Positions 43,900-54,828 of a stretch of 64,000 nt of DNA are shown one piece after another. The stretch is from Ampullaceana balthica (lineage: Eukaryota > Mollusca > Gastropoda > Lymnaeidae), in NCBI GenBank assembly GCA_944989445.1, contig CALYLW010001194.1, forward strand, positions 146,515 through 210,514, read 5' to 3'. The position numbers and the translations under genes are program-made. Numbering within the stretch: the first letter of the stretch is position 1; each line of letters starts with the position of its first letter. Below the pieces are notes generated by a model. That model made no database searches and was not told where the DNA came from. It was given only the letters and a program-made list of their open reading frames with translations.

Positions 43900-45180
43900 T
43901 ACACACAATCGTCTATTGTTAAATAATACATAGTAAACCTGCTTGACCCCTGAACTCATGTGTAAGGTCTTTGTATAGGCCAAAACCTTACAAAGATACT
44001 TACCTCTCGTAAGAATAGAAGCAAACAAAGACCGTACTCGTAAGGGTAGAAGCAGAAAAAATAAAATGACGTAATCAGCAAGAACAACGCATTTATCCCA
44101 TCTGGTGTGAGCTTCAAACATTCTTAAGTAAGTTTATTCTCAAATTTAACTTATTGCTAGTGTACCCCGCCCCGTCTAATGTTCTCTTAGTACTAATAAA
44201 GCTCTGTATGACTCTTTTCTTCCTTTTCTGATTTATACATTTCTGGACATAACACATCATCTATATTTTAAAAATTACGATCAAACTGCCATTACTTGTT
44301 TTTACTTGTTCTCTTACGAAAGTATTAACGCGACACGTACGTTGCTTAGTAGCGTCCTTTCAAGCTTACGTATAACCATTTTATGTAACATTAAATATCT
44401 ACTCTTGTAGACAACAAAGCAAGGTTATTATACAATTTATATAGACTATAAGTTAGTAATTTTTACGAATTATTCTATAAACCAGTGAAATGAGTTTGTT
44501 GGAATTGAATGAAGCCTTTATATGGGATAGGAGAATCTTTACATTTCATAGACATTGTATCCCTATTTATAGGGATCGAGATCAAGTGAAATAGCACTTG
44601 AATGAAATAGACTGGTTCTCTCTACAAAAAAGGAGCGAAGTGCTTACATCGTTACTCAAACAGTAATTTAAGCACATATGCTAAATTAAATAAATACATT
44701 TTATAGTGTGTGTTTTAAATTCCTAATAAATACTATTTTAAAATTTAATTTTCCCCTAGAATTTTATGTTTCTCTACATCTTTGATGTCACGTTCAAACA
44801 GAGAACTACGAAACACAAAGTCATTAACATTAATGGTCATTAAAATATATATTATATATTAATAAAGAAGTTTTAAAAAAGGTTCTTATCATTAATCGTC
44901 CAAAGTAAGTTGTGTAAAGAACAATCCAAAGTTCATATTAAACACAAAAACACCCGTGCTTGGTGGTGTGCATTGCTCACGTGAAAAACAATTCCCAACG
45001 CCATCATTTAACAACATAGAAGATACTTTGAAATAAAGCCACACAACTGACTACTTTGTTGATCATCATCTGTACCAAACTAAACAAACAACTTTATGGA
45101 ACCCATCTATTATAGTATGCATCAATGCGATGGGTTTATTTATAGAGCGGTAAAAAGTGAGTGTATGAATCAATGATGAG
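43900..45180 (-). repeat. R1 repeat, reverse, A subtype; partner of 19570-20730
   Basis: Matches 19570-20730 throughout, including the A-type right end (ACCCATCTATTATAGTATGC at about 45101) and GTGTATGAATCAAT (about 45160). Unlike that copy it runs on, with only GATGAGGAAATATTT between, into the satellite leader at 45190. Confidence 0.75.
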
Positions 45181-45189
45181 GAAATATTT

Positions 45190-45368
45190 AACATATAATT
45201 GTAAACGATATTTGATGCTATCTCCGAGCTCCCCTTTAAAATCACAACACTTTTCTCACACATCGGACCTTAGCAGTGTCATAACTTGGGCTGGGCTGTG
45301 GGGCGTATTACTCGAGTGCAAAAAAATTGACGTCAGTCATGATCTGCTAGAGTAGAGGTGACTGCTAT
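45190..45368 (+). repeat. Satellite leader with a single 25-bp unit
   Basis: Paralogue of 26439-26615: same leader, then one unit CTGCTAGAGTAGAGGTGACT + GCTAT (45344-45368), after which unrelated sequence starts. It preserves the unexpanded state of the 68-unit array. Confidence 0.85.
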
Positions 45369-45750
45369 AAGTCAACAAGGCACAAGTTAGGGAAAAATCA
45401 TGCTCCCATTTCTAATTTTACAAAAAATGGATTTATTTTTTAATTCTATTAATGTTTCAGTATTTTTTTATTGTAAGTATTTTTTTTTCTAAAATACTAG
45501 GCTAGATTTTCTTCCTTAATATATAAATTGTATAGTAGTGACGTAGGCAGTGTGTAATTTACCCAGCCAGAGTCGTTAGATTGTTGTGTAGTCCTTACCG
45601 TTCTTTGACCGTTTCAAACGATTAATTTCTTGTAGTAAAATTAAATCCACAGTAGAAAGGACAAATTAATAAATCCACAAAGAAAATTTTAGAATTACTC
45701 TCACTTACAACGCCTTATATAATGTTAATTTACTTTACATTTTTATGATA
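45369..45750. other. No feature recognised
   Basis: AT-rich, no signal seen. Confidence 0.35.
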
Positions 45751-45830
45751 TAGGGCAGGGTGGTCGCGCTGCATGCGTTCTCAGCTGGTGTACAGGTAGT
45801 CACAGGTTCAACATTTAGAGAAGTTAGTTA
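45751..45830 (+). other. Possible tRNA-derived SINE head
   Basis: GGGCAGGGTGGTCGCGCTGC (45753) resembles a Pol III A box region, and CACAGGTTCAACATTT (45801) a B box, with about 50 bp between them as in tRNA-derived SINEs. The T arm cannot fold well. A less repetitive, G+C-richer tail extends to about 46110. Confidence 0.4.
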
Positions 45831-46238
45831 ATACAAGAGTGTAGAAAGCAATCTTATCTTCTTCTTCTTGTCTTATCTATACAGACGCTACTTCTTTGCA
45901 GAAGATAATTGCGTCCACAGACCATGACAGATGATCTGTTGGCAAGTGATGCAGCGTTCACAGACGACGGCATTGTGGGTTCCACGCATTACCCAGCCGC
46001 CTAACTAGCGACCAGTGGTCAGGGGCGTAGTTCAAGTACGGCAATGTAACAGTACGGACGTGATGGATGGCGTCCAGTGGTCACGCAGTGAACTATGACA
46101 GTCGACGGGGATGGACTACTGGTAGATGTTAACCAAAAAACCAGGGAAGCTAAATACCGGGTAGAACTCGAATTTCCGATCTTTTGTCTCGTGAAGTTGT
46201 GTGGTTATCTTTCGCACAAAACTAAGATCGTGTGGCAA

Positions 46239-46346
46239 AACGTAAGATCGCTGTGGTGAGCCCAAAAACCTAAGATCGCTGTGGGTAACCAAAAACGTAA
46301 GATCGCTGTAGGTGGCCAAAAACGTAAGATCGCTGTGGGTGACCAA
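46239..46346. repeat. 27-bp minisatellite (4 units)
   Basis: Units of CGTAAGATCGCTGTGGGTGA followed by CCAAAAA. Since 27 is a multiple of 3, minus-strand open frames repeat as DLTFLVTHS, but no start, length or context supports a gene. Confidence 0.85.
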
Positions 46347-46489
46347 ATCTCCAGGTCCGGACTTGTCCAAAAGATAAGAATTATTTTCATGCACCAGGTT
46401 TTATACGATAATTGTCAATGGACGCTGATTGGTTATTATCTAATTTCATTCAGGTTGTTTTATGTCAGAGATTTCTTATAATTAGTATT

Positions 46490-46546
46490 CCCTAAATAAT
46501 AGAGATGTTAGAACTGTCTGTGTGTAAGTTTGTCTGTTGGTTAGTG
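46490..46546 (+). repeat. R1 TGTCTG-rich fragment, left of the LINE
   Basis: AGAACTGTCTGTGTGTAAGT is R1 low-complexity sequence that resumes at 50480 beyond the LINE. Confidence 0.6.
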
Positions 46547-46575
46547 TCGTGCGTCGCGATACGACGAGGACCACT

Positions 46576-47740
46576 CTAGTCATCCGAGGGTTTTCTGTGC
46601 GTGCGCAGATGGCTGATTAGGCCGATCCTTGCACGAAAGGTTCGGGAACAGAAGGGACAGGGGGACGAGTGCGACATCTCCTGGAGGGTTGACAGCATGG
46701 GCCTTTCGGGACTTGCCTCTTCTTTTCTGCGGCGGTAATCCGGTTTGCCTCGCATGACCTGGCACCTTCGTGGATGGAAGAGCGCCAGGTGGATCGGTCC
46801 ATTGCAGCTCGTTCCCACGTGTCTGGATTTGATGGCAAACGCTTTCATTGAGGCTTTCAGTGTGTCTTTGAAGCGTTTCTTTTGCCCACCGTGGGACCGC
46901 TGGCCATACTGGAGCTCACCATAGAAGATTCTCTTTGGCAGTCTCTCGTCTGGCATTCGGACAACGTGCCCTGCCCAGCGAAGCTGGGACTGCATCAGGA
47001 GGGTGAAGATGCTGGGGAGACCTGCCTTGGTCAGTACCACTGTGTCTGGAATTTTGTTCTGCCACTTTATGCCGAGAATCTTCCTGAGGCTTGTTATATG
47101 AAAGTGGTTCAGCTTTCTTGCATGGCGCTGATAAACAGTCCAAGTTTCACAAGCATAAAGCAGTGTGGGGAGCACCACTGCCCTGTACACTTTCAGCTTG
47201 GTCTGGATGGTAATGCCTCTTCTGTTCCAGACATTAGGGTACAACCTGCCAAAAGTGGAGCTGGCTCTGGCAATTCTGACGTTCACTTCGTCATCGATGG
47301 TGACATTTTGAGACAGTGTGCTGCCTAGGTATGTGAACCGGTGCACTGTATTGAGTCTCTGGCCGTTGACAGTGATGTTGGGCTCTACGTAGGGCCTTCC
47401 AGGCGCAGGCTGATGGAGGACCTCAGTCTTCTTGGTGTTGATTGACAGACCAAAGTTTGTGCAGGCACTGGAGAACAGGTTTACACTGCGTTGCATGTCG
47501 GCTTCTGAGACAGCGTTGAGGGCACAGTCATCAGCGAACAGCAGGTCTCTGATGATGTCTGTCATAACCTTGGTTTTTGCCTGGAGCCTCCGAAGGTTGA
47601 ACAGCTTGCCATCTGTGCGGTATTTCAGGTTGACACCAACATCCTCGTCTCTGAAGGCCTCTGTCAGCATGGCGGAAAACATGAGGCTAAACAGTGTTGG
47701 TGCCAGGACGCAGCCCTGCTTGACCTCCGTTTGTGACTGG
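46576..47740 (-). CDS. LINE reverse transcriptase palm, thumb and zinc-finger tail
   Basis: C-terminal part of the LINE polyprotein. Counting in the 434-codon frame that opens at 47880: TEVKQGCVLAPTLFSLMFSA at about 51, the catalytic FADD at 115-118 in LLFADDCALNAVSEADM, FGLSINTKKTEVLHQPAPG at about 147, and RFTYLGSTLS. It ends with CPFCSRTF...HLRTH (C408, C411, H424, H428), a C2H2-like finger common at LINE C-termini and thought to bind RNA or DNA. The stop is at 46576. The first 45 or so residues of the open frame are out-of-frame: real RT upstream of about 47725 lies in another frame, because of one extra base pair in the CCTCC run at 47724-47728. Confidence 0.92.
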
Positions 47741-48346
47741 GAAAGGATCAGAAAACTCCCCGCTGTCCTGGACTCTGGCCTGCATGCCTTCATGGAATTG
47801 TTGCACCAAGACGATGAATTTCCTTGGGCAACCGTACTTGGCCATGATCTTCCACAGACCCTCTCTGCCAACAGTGTCAAAGGCCTTGGTCAGGTCGACA
47901 TAGGTGGAGAACAGATCAGAGTTCTGCTCCTGACATTTCTCCAGCAGCTGCCTGGCAGCGAACACCATGTCGATGGTTCCTCGCTCTTTTCGGAATCCAC
48001 ACTGACTTTCAGGCAGGAGTCCTTGGTCAAGGTGCACTGTGAGGCGGTTGAGCAGGATTCTGGCAAGGATCTTTCCTGCAATAGAAAGCAGGGATATGCC
48101 TCTGTGGTTGTCACAAGCCTGTCTACTTCCTTTTCGCTTATATAGATGTATGATGGTGGCATCTTTGAAGTCCTGCGGGATCGTCTCTTGCTGCCATATT
48201 AAGAGAAACAGCTCATGGAGCCTTTCAGTCAGGGCTGTTCCCCCCTCCTTGTAGACCTCAGCTGGTATGGCGTCAGAGCCAGGTGCTTTGCCACTGGAGA
48301 TATAGATAGATTGCTTTCTGGGTCTCGAGCAAGGTTGGTGGGTCAT
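47726..48346 (-). pseudogene. LINE reverse transcriptase fingers region
   Basis: SSGKAPGSDAIPAEVYKEGG, FKDATIIHLYKRKGSRQACD, NHRGISLLSIAGKILARILL, PESQCGFRKERGTIDMVFAA and FSTYVDLTKAFDTVGREGLW are RT motifs 0 to A; the motif A Asp lies in YVDLTKAFDTV. The frame ends at DPFPVTNGG, where the next part of RT moves to the 46576 frame. The upstream join to 48273-48530 is broken within ATCTATCTATATCTCC (about 48290-48310). Confidence 0.9.
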
Positions 48347-48768
48347 CCAGTGCTTTGTTTGTGGGCACTTGGGGTAGACGATTGATGGCTTCGTCGTTGA
48401 TTGTCGAAGGGCGATTTAGGACGTCATCGAAATGTTCGACCCATCTCTCCAAGATCTTCTCTTTGTCTGTGATTAGAGTGTTACCGTCTGCGCTGAGGAG
48501 GGGGCTTGATCCTGAGGGCGTGGGGGCCATATACTTCTTTCAAGGCGTCGTAGAAGTTTTTATAGTCACGCCTGTCTGCATAGCCTTGGATCTCGTCAGC
48601 TTTGTTGCCGAGCCAATCGTCCTGCATCTGACGGAGCTTCTGCTGAACAGTCTTGCGTATGTTGTTGAGTGCATCTCTCCTTGCCGTGGACTTGGGGTTA
48701 TTGAGGTAAGCTTGGTGAAGGTGGTGTTTCTCATCCAATAACTGCTTGATGTCTTCGGAGTTTCTCAT
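48300..48768 (-). pseudogene. LINE inter-domain region (two frames)
   Basis: 48520-48768 reads IKQLLDEKHHLHQAYLNNPK and ADRRDYKNFYDALKEVYGP. After a frameshift near 48515, 48300-48515 reads SSPLLSADGNTLITDKEKIL and ERWVEHFDDVLNRPSTINDE. This is the standard linker between endonuclease and RT in this kind of LINE (LL..DG..L.....IL.RW.EHF). Confidence 0.88.
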
Positions 48769-49780
48769 CGAACCAGTCCTTATGTTTCCTGGTCTGGGGC
48801 CCCAGGGTCTCTGTAGCTGTGGTGTAAATCAGCTCTCTGAGTGATGCCCAGTCTGCCTCCACGCTCTGGTTTCCCGGAGAGGTGGATTTCAAGCACTTTT
48901 CCAGAGCATCTACAAAGGACTGTTTGCAGCTGTCGGTATTCAGTTTGGCAACATTAAGCCGTGTCGGGGCCTTCTTCCCTTGCGGGCGTCGTTTAGGCTG
49001 AATGCGGATGTTGAGCTTGGTGATGATGAGGCGGTGGTCTGTCCAGCATTCAGCGCCGCACATGGATTTGGTCACTCGTACATCCTGCCTGTCCCTCTTC
49101 CTCACGATGACGTAGTCAATAAGATGCCAGTGCTTCGATCGGGGGTGCATCCATGACGTCCGGTTACGAGTGGGGAGGCGGAAGATCGTGTTGGTGATCA
49201 GCAGTTCAAGTTCAGCGCAGGTCTGGAGTAAAAGAAGACCGTTGCTGTTGCATTGACCCACTCCATGGTGTCCAATGACTCCTTCCCAGGCAACGTTGTC
49301 CTTGCCAACTCTTGCGTTGAAGTCACCTAGCAAGATGAGTTTGTCCGCCTTTGGAACGTCGGCAATGACAGTGTGAAGTTCTTCGTAAAACTTTGCCTTT
49401 ACGTCATCTGGATTAGTCATGGTTGGAGCGTAGGCACTGATGATGGTGAGGTGCTTCTTTCCAGCCAGTGGGAGTTTCATGGTCATGAGCCTGTCGTTCA
49501 CTCCCTTGGGAAGTCCAGCCAGCTTTCCGACAAGAGTTGTCTTAATGCAACCCAACGCCTGCCTCACGTCGCTCCTCGCTGGGTCTGCCACTCCAGTAAA
49601 ATGTGTAACCAGATCCTCTTTCACAGAGCTCTCCTTCTCCCCCGCGAGCCTGGTCTCGCTCAGGGCTGCGACGTTCGTGCCATCATATCTAGCGATGTTC
49701 TTACCAATCAGGGCTGTTCTCCTCTGAGGTCTGTCTGCATCGTCTCTGTCCAGGAGTGTGCGCACATTCCATGCGCCCAA
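48765..49780 (-). CDS. LINE AP-type endonuclease domain
   Basis: Endonuclease that nicks target DNA to prime reverse transcription. Counting from 49780: WNVRTLLD at 4, SETRL with E42, LLGDFNARVG with D153 and N155, HLIDYVIV with D222, and TDHRLI with D248/H249. All catalytic positions of the exonuclease-endonuclease-phosphatase fold are present. The frame stays open about 130 bp further upstream (TAQVTFVIHPIPAVETKRSK) to a TAA, so the marked start is only the first start codon and translation probably begins earlier. The 3' part goes out of frame after DWFDEKLR (about 48765). Confidence 0.92.
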
Positions 49781-49802
49781 TATGAGAGGAAATATCCTCG
49801 TT

Positions 49803-50225
49803 TTACTTCTTTTTGTTTCGACCGCTGGTATGGGATGGATGACAAAAGTGACTTGCGCGGTGACTTGGATTTAAGTGAGAAGGAGTTGCGCAGTTCGTCG
49901 ATCTCACTCTCTCGCCCGAGGCCATCTTATCCAGCGGCAGGACTAAGTCGAGACGGCTTGGTGATGGAGACGGGTGCAGTGGATGGCCATGATGTCCTGT
50001 GTGTCTTGTCATGCCCTTAGCGTTCCACAACGCTTTGCTGAGATTCGCCTTTTTGACCGTTGACCAACTAGTGGTTCCTCCGCTCTGTCCACCGAATCCA
50101 GTCTTCACGTGCATAGATAGACATATCTAGATCACCGAGGGTTTGAGACCCTCGGCTACCCTCACCAGGTTTAGCCAGCCAGTCAAAGCCGTTGCCCGGG
50201 GTGTGGCTACTGCGCACGTTGCAGT
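49803..50225 (-). other. LINE 5' region
   Basis: The minus strand reads GSQTLGDLDMSIYAREDWIR WTERRNH and, in another frame, PLHPSPSPSRLDLVLPLDKM. The base composition is like the rest of the LINE and unlike R1. It may be the decayed start of the polyprotein or a 5' UTR. Confidence 0.5.
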
Positions 50226-50479
50226 TTCTATGAGCCACTGGTGAGAGCTGTGAGACAACTTCCGGATTAATATTAATAGTATTAACAGCCACAAAATGAC
50301 AATTCCAAGTAAAATACAACCAGACGAGCATAGAGGAATTCAATTTGAAGATCAGTTCCTTCATATCTTTCATTTTCCTCAATTTACATTTGTATGTTGT
50401 ATATTTCTCCAGCGCTTGATTTTTTTGTCTTTTAATGACAGCAGAGAAATTTTGTTCCGCCATTTGAACAACCGGAAGT
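50226..50479 (-). promoter_or_regulatory. Segment upstream of the LINE with ETS- and YY1-like motifs
   Basis: On the minus strand it opens ACTTCCGGTTGTTC followed by AAATGGCGGAA (50475-50450), i.e. an ETS-like site next to a YY1-like ATGGCGG at what would be the 5' end. An ATG within that motif opens a 131-codon frame (50463-50068) starting MAEQNFSAVIKRQKNQALEK, whose latter part runs into LINE sequence. The composition is AT-rich up to 50225. It may be the LINE's own promoter or captured host 5' exon DNA. Confidence 0.4.
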
Positions 50480-51235
50480 ATTGTCTGTCTGTCTGTTAGA
50501 GTTGTTTAATTGTAAGTGTTGTCTCTCAGTTTGTTAGATTTTTCTTATTCTTAGTGTTGTATTTTAGTTTGATAGTTTTGATTGATTAATATTGTTGTTT
50601 TACCAGTAAATTCTATAATAAATTAGAAAAAATCCATTCAACATTAACATTTAAATGGAAATGAAATATTGACACAAGTTTGAAGTCACATAAAACATAT
50701 AAGGGAACATTTACAAATTAAAATATGATCTATTGTAATATCTGAAGTTCAAATGAATCTGTATTTTCCATGCACGCCGCACTAAAAAGCACCGCTTTAA
50801 ACTTACTTAATATGAGATTGTAATTGAGACAACTTAAGCGGCAGTATTAATGAGAAGAACATAATATTATTTTCTTTAACTTCGATTTAATTGCAATCTA
50901 TAAGTCTATACGACATAGTATTACTTATTTGTATTGCCTAAACTTTGTATTGCAGGTACATAAATATCAAGTATAGAATTTTTTTTATTTGAAGGAGAAA
51001 ATACATTTTTAGAAAAATAGTTTCCTAAAATTTAGACAACTATAAATATAATGCATTTACCTTCATGTATCACTTAGCCTCATTGATATACATGCAGCAA
51101 TTTATACGTTTCTGTACTCTTTGTATATCTAAGTGGCATGCCACTTGTCTTCGATCCCTTTAATAAGGGATAACAATTCAATGAATTTCTAGCTTTCTTC
51201 TACCACCAGTATAGACGGAGCTCCCTTTAAACAAT
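50480..51235 (+). repeat. R1 repeat, forward, right of the LINE
   Basis: Continues the copy interrupted at 46546: TGTCTG-rich, then GCACGCCGCACTAAAAAGCA (about 50773), hairpin AAGTGGCATGCCACTTGTCT (about 51132) and the TTCTACCACCAGTATAGA end (about 51198). Confidence 0.7.
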
Positions 51236-51274
51236 TTCTTGTGGCTGTTCATTTTGTTCTTTTATGGCTTAGCA

Positions 51275-51890
51275 CAGTGGTGGGTGCTGCAGCAATCCAT
51301 GGGGTGCAGTGACGCAGTTTTTAAAAAAAAAGGGGGGGGGCGGAGAATAACTTTAAAGAGGTGGTTATAGCATCAAATAAAGAAGAAAGTATCTAGAAAA
51401 TTAGATTTATGTATTCGCGAAGCTATAAAGCCTTTCCCGCTACAAGAACATTTGACTAAAATGTATGGTGATAACAAAGAAAAATTATGTATCTTCTTTT
51501 CGAACTGTAAAAGAAAAAAAAATAATTAAATAACTGACTTTGACAAACATCTTTTCAACCGCAACCACAAAAGATGGCTATGGCTTGCTGGCATCATACG
51601 AAATCTCGTTAATGATTTTTAAATGGGAAAAAACCTCATACTTTTGGTGGAGGACTAATTGTACCTGCAGTAAGTGCACATGAAGTAAAAAGTACTGAGC
51701 TACACAAGACAGCATGTGATATTATCAAGAAAATGTGTTGAGAAAAAATGCACTGTAAAGAAGCATTAATGAAATTGCTAAAGATGTTGTAGATTCATTG
51801 TGTAGATATTTTAATAACATCTCATTTTCTATTTAGTTAGATGAGTAATATTTGCCAGGAAATTGGACAATACTTTATATATATGCCCGA
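51275..51890 (+). pseudogene. Decayed hAT transposon, 5' half (second copy)
   Basis: CAGTGGTGGGTGCTGC terminus, G-rich leader (about 51331-51345), GATTTATGTATTCGCGAAGC (about 51404), then transposase scraps: DGYGLLASYEISLMI (about 51575-51620), a GKTSY/PHTFGG-like piece, KSTELHKTACDIIKKM (about 51690-51740) and a QLDES-like stretch near 51835. Same family and same R1-adjacent position as 2131-2790. Many stops. Confidence 0.75.
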
Positions 51891-52400
51891 TCCCTTTATT
51901 TACCTTGCCCATAAGTGTTGCCAACACACGGGGTCATGTGGTCGTCACTTAGTCTAGCCCTCGTAACATGTAATTATGTAACATGTGCCAGCCAACGAAC
52001 AGTCCCTGGTTTCGCTATCATTTGTAACTAACAATCAATTTTAAGTATGAAATCTTACTAGTCAACCCTTCAATCTGCTCATGACTTCTTTCTTCGGGCT
52101 TTGGCCAATCGACACTAGCCATTTCGTGAACTGGCCGGCAAAGCCCGAATTTCGGGCTTTGGCCGGCTAACATTGGCCACTTCGCGAATTGGCCGGTCAT
52201 TTCGCGAAGTGGCCGATTTCAGGGCTTTGGCCGTAACATATATAAATTTTCAATTATTATTATTATTATTACTTTTAGCATACGTGCGGTTAACAAAGGA
52301 AAAAAAACTAATTTCCAAAGAATATTTTTTGTCCACTTTATACAAACTGAATACATAAATAGAATCAATATTTCATTTATTGGATAATTTTATTTTACAA
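51891..52400. other. Insertion within the hAT relic, with a palindrome cluster
   Basis: The hAT reading stops at about 51890 and resumes at about 52400. In between, 52090-52235 is a G+C-rich cluster: TTCGGGCTTTGGCC occurs three times direct and once inverted, and TTCGYGAANTGGCC-like units occur at 52123, 52181 and 52201. GGCAAAGCCCGAA directly abuts TTCGGGCTTTGGCC, giving a hairpin. Origin unknown. Confidence 0.5.
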
Positions 52401-53060
52401 AAATAAAGACAAATCATCTAAGTAATATCGTATCATTAGTCACAGATGATGCTCCAGCAATGGCATGGCGGTACAAATTGTTTCTTGAATATTAAAAAAA
52501 ATTAGTTGCCGAATGAATTCACAGTACACTGTATGATACATCGTCAATATTTAGGTGCCACACATTTAAATCCATGCCTACATAAGTCAGTAAAATAGTG
52601 AATTTAAATATATCTACGTAATAAAAATGTAAATCATTGACTGACATTTTATTTACACAGTTTTATATTGAAGAGGATGAAGAATTTAATCGCGTGCAGC
52701 TTCATACAGTCAGTTTCCAAATATTTTCTGTAGAACAAATAAGAGATGAAGAAATACTTTCTTATTGTAAGCAGTTGTTTGCTTTCCTTTCAGATTTTAA
52801 TCAACGGTTTGAAATTATTTTGAAAATGAAAACACACGATTGGAATTTGGATTTTGTTCAAGTGCAAGCAGAGAATAATCACCACAGCTACAAGAAAAAC
52901 TGATGGAAATAACAACAAATGATGAATTGAAATTTAAATTCAAAATTGACTACTAACAATTCTGGCTGCTATAGGAGATTAACAGACCCGTTACATGTTT
53001 TAATCTTTTACCTCCGCAGCCTAACAATAAAATTTCGATCATTTTAACCGCGGCCAGCTG
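52401..53060 (+). pseudogene. Decayed hAT transposase, C-terminal half
   Basis: VTDDAPAMAWRY (about 52438-52475), then VHCMIHRQYLGATHLNPC + LHKSVK (about 52525-52600), the catalytic-core region of SCAND3/ZBED5-type hAT transposases. Then an open frame (52637-52903) with FLSDFNQRFEIILKMKTHDW, followed beyond its stop by TNDELKFKFK and a QQFWLL-like piece. Stops and shifts throughout. It completes the element begun at 51275. Confidence 0.8.
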
Positions 53061-53559
53061 ATGTGTTGGGGTTTATTGCTTATATTTTATATTGTTTTAG
53101 TTAATACTTTAGCATTAATTGTATTTAAATACGCCTTAAAATAGAATACAGTGAAACCAAAATTGAAAATAAATTGATTTAACCTTTGAACTCTCTTGAA
53201 AGCTAAGTTGATGAGAATCCAGAAGGTGTAACTCTTGAACGAGACGGTTCCATCAATTGGTAAAAGTAGACAATTACACCGGAAATGTTGCTTTAGAAAG
53301 ACCTATTAAAGGAGATCACTGTTAGAATAACGAGACCACACAACGCCGTGTACACAGTTCAGATATACAATAGACAATAAGGTCAAACAGTGGGATAGCT
53401 AGTGTTAGTGTAACCCAATACGTTAATTTCATGGTCAAACGTAGATAAAAAAACTGGCATAACTAGTTTTAGTGTCATTTAAAATGAGTTTAACTTACGG
53501 CTGATACTGTCACGTGGACAAACACGGGAACATTCAGTTTCTTAATGTCTGTCCTTGTC
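53061..53559. other. No feature recognised
   Basis: AT-rich; no coding or repeat signal. Confidence 0.35.
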
Positions 53560-53630
53560 CCACCTCCTTGCCCCACAACAAGTCCCACCTCCTGGCCCCA
53601 CAACAAGTCCCACCTCCTGGCCCCTGTGAC
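53560..53630. repeat. 25-bp repeat (about 2.6 units)
   Basis: CCCCACAACAAGTCCCACCT followed by CCTGG, repeated at about 53571 and 53596. Confidence 0.8.
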
Positions 53631-53789
53631 AAAATTTATGAACCGCCAATTTAATGTTACACCGTAATACATAAAAACAAAAGGGAATGAACTCTGATTC
53701 ATTGAAATCTCAAAATGCAAGTAGCGGAACCTAGTAATTAGTCAAATACGGGGTACTCAATTATAAAATCACGGCCAACGGACCACGAG

Positions 53790-53875
53790 TAACATCCAAT
53801 CAGAAAGTAATTGAATTCCACGTCATCTGAAGGTTATAAATACCAGAGCAGAGGAGAATTTCGTCCTTTTCCTGC
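53790..53875 (+). promoter_or_regulatory. Candidate Pol II core promoter
   Basis: CCAATCAG (53796-53803), then TATAAATA (53835-53842) 32 bp later, then a pyrimidine-rich start-like TTCGTCCTTTTCC about 30 bp downstream. Spacing fits a CCAAT/TATA promoter. No long open frame follows within 700 bp on this strand, so it may drive a non-coding transcript or be part of a solo LTR. Confidence 0.45.
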
Positions 53876-54828
53876 CAAGATCTCACTGAAGTTAGTCACA
53901 GACATAGTGAATACATTCTCAGTTTAACGGACTTGGTATTTCATTCTTGAAGTGGAAAGGCCAACTTTTCTAAACCAGCACCGACTGGTTCCTGGTGCCC
54001 GGTAACTCCAGTGATCTGCTTGACCTACTACACAGGCGTGTAGAATCCTGACCCGGCCATACACCAGGAGGAATTGTTGCAACGTGAAGACAAGGCTTAG
54101 ATAGATCATCCTTGGCTGTATATGACCTGCTCTTCAAACATCAAACTACAACCAGTTGAGTACATACTAGTATTCCTCTGAAGCCAGTCAGTCACACAAT
54201 TGTACTGATTGAAGCCAATTCGACACACTATACTATTGTGCGAATTGAAGCCGGCCACAAGTATCCTATACTTAGCCGATTCCAATATGACATACGATGT
54301 CAATTGAATACGTCTGATAATAGACGAAGTATTATTCCCTTACTAGGAGGTTAATGTGATAGTCAACAGAAAATAACATACATCGTGGAACCCAGCAGAC
54401 TCCAGAGAGAACAGTATTACAACCAGTTGAACCCTGAAAACAACACTCGATGAAGCATCACCTGTGAACCAACACCGCAGACAACATTGGGAGTATGATT
54501 CACTAACGGACAGCAATACAGTGTAACAACCATAAGAAGAGAGTCGTGCTATTACTCAGCGGGACTCCCAGGATTCTATGACAATATAAGTATATTATCA
54601 ATGAACATTAAGTTGGGAACACGTCTGATGATGATAATGCCATACTAGAAGGGACTATTGCTAGATTATATTAAACTATTATGTGATAGAAATATTAGAA
54701 GGGATTATAGTAGGATTATCTTAAATCATTGAGTAATTTGTATATAAGAATTCATTAGCAGATCTGATCTTTAAATGTAATTAAATTTCATTAATTTAAT
54801 TTACATTACTTGGTTTGTTATATGTCAG
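53876..54828. other. No gene; possible body of an LTR or non-coding transcript
   Basis: Composition is less AT-rich than the flanks up to about 54560. Three loose repeats of GATTGAAGCCRRYY lie at 54178-54260. The open frames at 53924-54303 (minus) have no recognisable product. No LTR partner, primer site or polypurine tract is visible. Confidence 0.3.

Larger units (their letters stand above)
46547..50479 (-). mobile_element. Near full-length LINE inserted in R1
   Basis: A non-LTR retrotransposon with an apurinic-type endonuclease, a reverse transcriptase and a C-terminal C2H2-like finger; short 3' UTR ending at about 46547 without an obvious poly-A. The 5' border is either about 50225 or, if the segment with the ETS/YY1-like motif belongs to it, 50479. 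R1 TGTCTG repeat on both sides shows it is an insertion; the repetitive target hides the duplication. At least four frameshifts make it inactive. Superfamily not fixed (RTE/CR1-like features). Confidence 0.88.
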
